Source: Nanobdellota archaeon (GTDB lineage Archaea > Nanobdellota > Nanobdellia > Pacearchaeales > GW2011-AR1). Taken from it: DNA of 6,843 nt. Of the stretch, positions 5,774 to 6,843 are shown piece after piece. The notes beneath the pieces were generated by a model. It saw only the letters and a program-made list of their open reading frames with translations. It did not search any database and was not told where the DNA came from. How positions within the stretch are numbered: the stretch's first letter is position 1; each line of letters begins with the position of its first letter. The translations under genes were made by a program, and so were the position numbers. The stretch lies in contig JAGVIM010000250.1 of NCBI GenBank assembly GCA_020056045.1, positions 1 to 6,843 on the forward strand, written 5' to 3'.

Positions 5774-6631
5774 ATGAAATTTATTAAAGATCTTATAGGT
5801 CATTCTGGTTGTAGAATAAGTCTTTATTCTTCTGAGAAAGGATACTTCATAAGAAAAATATCAAAATCTATTGAGTATAATCCTCGCTTAAAAAAACAGA
5901 TGTTAAAACAAATTTTCTTTGCAGATAACCTTCAAAATGAAAAAATAAGAACACCAAAAATTATAAATCAGGGATACTCAAAAGGTTTATTTTTCTTTGA
6001 TATGGAATTTATCAAAGGATTAACATTAATTGAGTACATTTTCAAAACAAATTTATCGGAATTAAAAAAAATAACCGGAGATTTATTAGAAATAATTTCT
6101 CTAACCGGATCAAAATCCTATGATGAAACATTAGATCTATCAAAAAAATTTTCAGAAAAAATAACAGAATTAAAAAAACAAGTTCCGGAAAGATTTTATG
6201 ATTTATTAGAGGTTTTAAAAAAAGAATCAAAAGTACTTCCAAAAAAAAATAAAACATTTTGTCATGGAGACTTAGTTCTAGAAAATATAATCTATGATCC
6301 AATAGAAGAGGTTTATTATTTAATTGACTTTCAAGATGTTTTTATAGAACATTACTGGATGGATATTTCATTAATATTTCAGGATATTGATGAAGCATGG
6401 TATATGTTTAAACATCCAGAATTAGATCCAAAAATAATGAAGATAAAAATGGATTATATAAAAAATCTGATTTTTGATAAAATCGAAAAGAATTATATAC
6501 CCTATCATCCCCTGTTTATATCTATGAAATTTTTTAGGATTATACCTTATACATTAGAAAAAGATCATGAATATCTAGAAATTGTAATATCTAAAAATCT
6601 TTCAAAACTATCTAAGGATCATGCAAATTAA
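5774..6631 (+). CDS. APH/choline-kinase-fold small-molecule phosphotransferase
   Basis: A 285-residue kinase-like protein that probably phosphorylates a sugar, amino alcohol or alditol, not a protein. Visible motifs: K28 in YFIRKIS (24-30) as the likely ATP-binding lysine, hinge-like MEFIKG (77-82), the catalytic Brenner motif CHGDLVLEN (163-171; H164, D166, N171) and the metal-binding LIDFQD (183-188; D185). The C-terminal part (190-285) is helical, as in aminoglycoside phosphotransferases and LicA/choline kinases. Antibiotic resistance is unlikely given the context: it is co-transcribed 4 nt after the nucleotidyltransferase-HAD fusion, an arrangement like LicA/LicC-type kinase-nucleotidyltransferase pairs for surface decoration. 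That comparison is by analogy and the substrate is unknown. The next + strand feature is the repeat element copy B. Confidence 0.82.
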   Translation: MKFIKDLIGHSGCRISLYSSEKGYFIRKISKSIEYNPRLKKQMLKQIFFADNLQNEKIRTPKIINQGYSKGLFFFDMEFIKGLTLIEYIFKTNLSELKKITGDLLEIISLTGSKSYDETLDLSKKFSEKITELKKQVPERFYDLLEVLKKESKVLPKKNKTFCHGDLVLENIIYDPIEEVYYLIDFQDVFIEHYWMDISLIFQDIDEAWYMFKHPELDPKIMKIKMDYIKNLIFDKIEKNYIPYHPLFISMKFFRIIPYTLEKDHEYLEIVISKNLSKLSKDHAN

Positions 6632-6655
6632 TTGAATTAGCATGGCAAGCATAGA

Positions 6656-6677
6656 ATATTTATTTTAAAATAAATAT
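6656..6677. repeat. Perfect 22-bp AT palindrome
   Basis: Eleven-base arms (ATATTTATTTT and its complement) meet with no spacer, 24 bp after the kinase stop. A second inverted repeat, TATCTT-AA-AAGATA (6675-6688), overlaps its right edge. It could be a binding site for a dimeric regulator or part of a 3' end. In sequence this AT-rich, chance palindromes are less surprising, so no function is assigned. Confidence 0.6.
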
Positions 6678-6708
6678 CTTAAAAGATATAAGTTTACTTG
6701 ACAATGAA

Positions 6709-6714
6709 TTTAAA
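6709..6714 (+). promoter_or_regulatory. Possible TATA box upstream of repeat element B
   Basis: TTTAAA ends 20 nt before the first conserved base of element B at 6734, close to the TATA-to-start spacing seen at secG and at 4720. This would suit transcription of the element from its own promoter on +. Copy A has only a weaker AT stretch (about 2355-2370) in the comparable place. Confidence 0.3.
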
Positions 6715-6724
6715 GAATCTTTAA

Positions 6725-6731
6725 TTTTTTT
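6725..6731 (+). terminator. Possible T-tract terminator after the kinase gene
   Basis: A run of seven Ts about 95 nt downstream of the kinase stop. Archaeal RNA polymerase can terminate at U-tracts without a hairpin. It lies just before element B, so it would separate the element from read-through. Confidence 0.3.
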
Positions 6732-6733
6732 AG

Positions 6734-6823
6734 AATCAAAAAAACAATGTGCCACCACACCTTAAAAGATGTGGTTTGTGACAGGCACTTGTTTTTAGGA
6801 CCTCAAGAATTTTTAATTCTTGA
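6734..6823. ncRNA. Structured repeat element, copy B (short form)
   Basis: A 90-nt minimal form of the element at 2382-2548, in the same orientation. P1: AAAAACAA(U)GUGCC (6740-6753) pairs with GGCACUUGUUUUU (6784-6796), complete apart from the same bulged U. P2: ACCACA (6754-6759) pairs with UGUGGU (6770-6775), closed by a 10-nt loop in place of 44 nt. The 8-nt bulge 6776-6783 differs from copy A (6 nt). The linker AGGACC (6797-6802) is identical. P3: UCAAGAAUU (6803-6811) pairs with AAUUCUUGA (6815-6823) with a UUU loop in place of 48 nt. Identity is confined to paired strands, the linker and short flanks, while loops are free to change: the pattern of a folded RNA, or of DNA hairpins. I do not recognise the family. 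The flank beyond 6823 reaches the window edge. Confidence 0.6.
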
Positions 6824-6843
6824 TGGTGCTCAAGATTTTACAA

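Noticed and set aside
5774..6631. Aminoglycoside resistance gene.
   Set aside because: The APH fold is shared with choline and sugar kinases, and its operon partner is a capsule-type NTase-HAD fusion.
1..6843. tRNA, rRNA or CRISPR array.
   Set aside because: No cloverleaf with a GTTCRA T-loop, no rRNA-like segment and no regularly spaced repeat series; the only dispersed repeat is the two-copy element.

Overview
The window looks like a piece of a small, very AT-rich archaeal chromosome. Three things point to Archaea. A 54-residue Sec61-beta/SecG homologue and an archaeal-type NAC protein (NAC plus UBA domains) lie side by side. TTTAAA-type TATA boxes sit 21-23 nt upstream of start codons with no Shine-Dalgarno, as in leaderless archaeal transcripts. 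Stop-to-start gaps are very short or overlapping. The AT richness and compact proteins would suit a DPANN-type lineage (Woesearchaeota/Pacearchaeota-like), but that placement is inference.

Left part (1-2313), all on +: the 3' end of an unidentified gene, then pheA (prephenate dehydratase) and tyrA (prephenate dehydrogenase), tightly packed as the phenylalanine and tyrosine branches from prephenate. pheA carries an apparent 1-base deletion in a T run, so its ACT regulatory domain continues in the -1 frame. A new promoter follows, driving a secG-nac pair that concerns nascent chains and the Sec translocon.

Right part (2587-6631): a four-gene surface-sugar or lipid-glycosylation module. It has an RmlA-like nucleotidyltransferase on -, and on + a GT28/MGDG-synthase-like glycosyltransferase, a nucleotidyltransferase-HAD fusion, and an APH/choline-kinase-fold small-molecule kinase. 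Kinase, nucleotidyltransferase and phosphatase could make an activated sugar or head group, and the glycosyltransferase could transfer a sugar to a lipid or similar acceptor. The exact product cannot be read from sequence.

The most unusual content is non-coding. A structured element occurs twice in the same orientation, at 2382-2548 and 6734-6823, one copy on each side of the sugar module. Blocks of 26, 9, 24 and 9 nt are identical between copies. They are the two sides of three helices plus a fixed linker, while the loop regions differ completely (44 vs 10 nt and 48 vs 3 nt). The longer copy has extra hairpins at its stem tips. This fits a family of structured RNAs, or DNA-hairpin elements, that I cannot match to any family I know.
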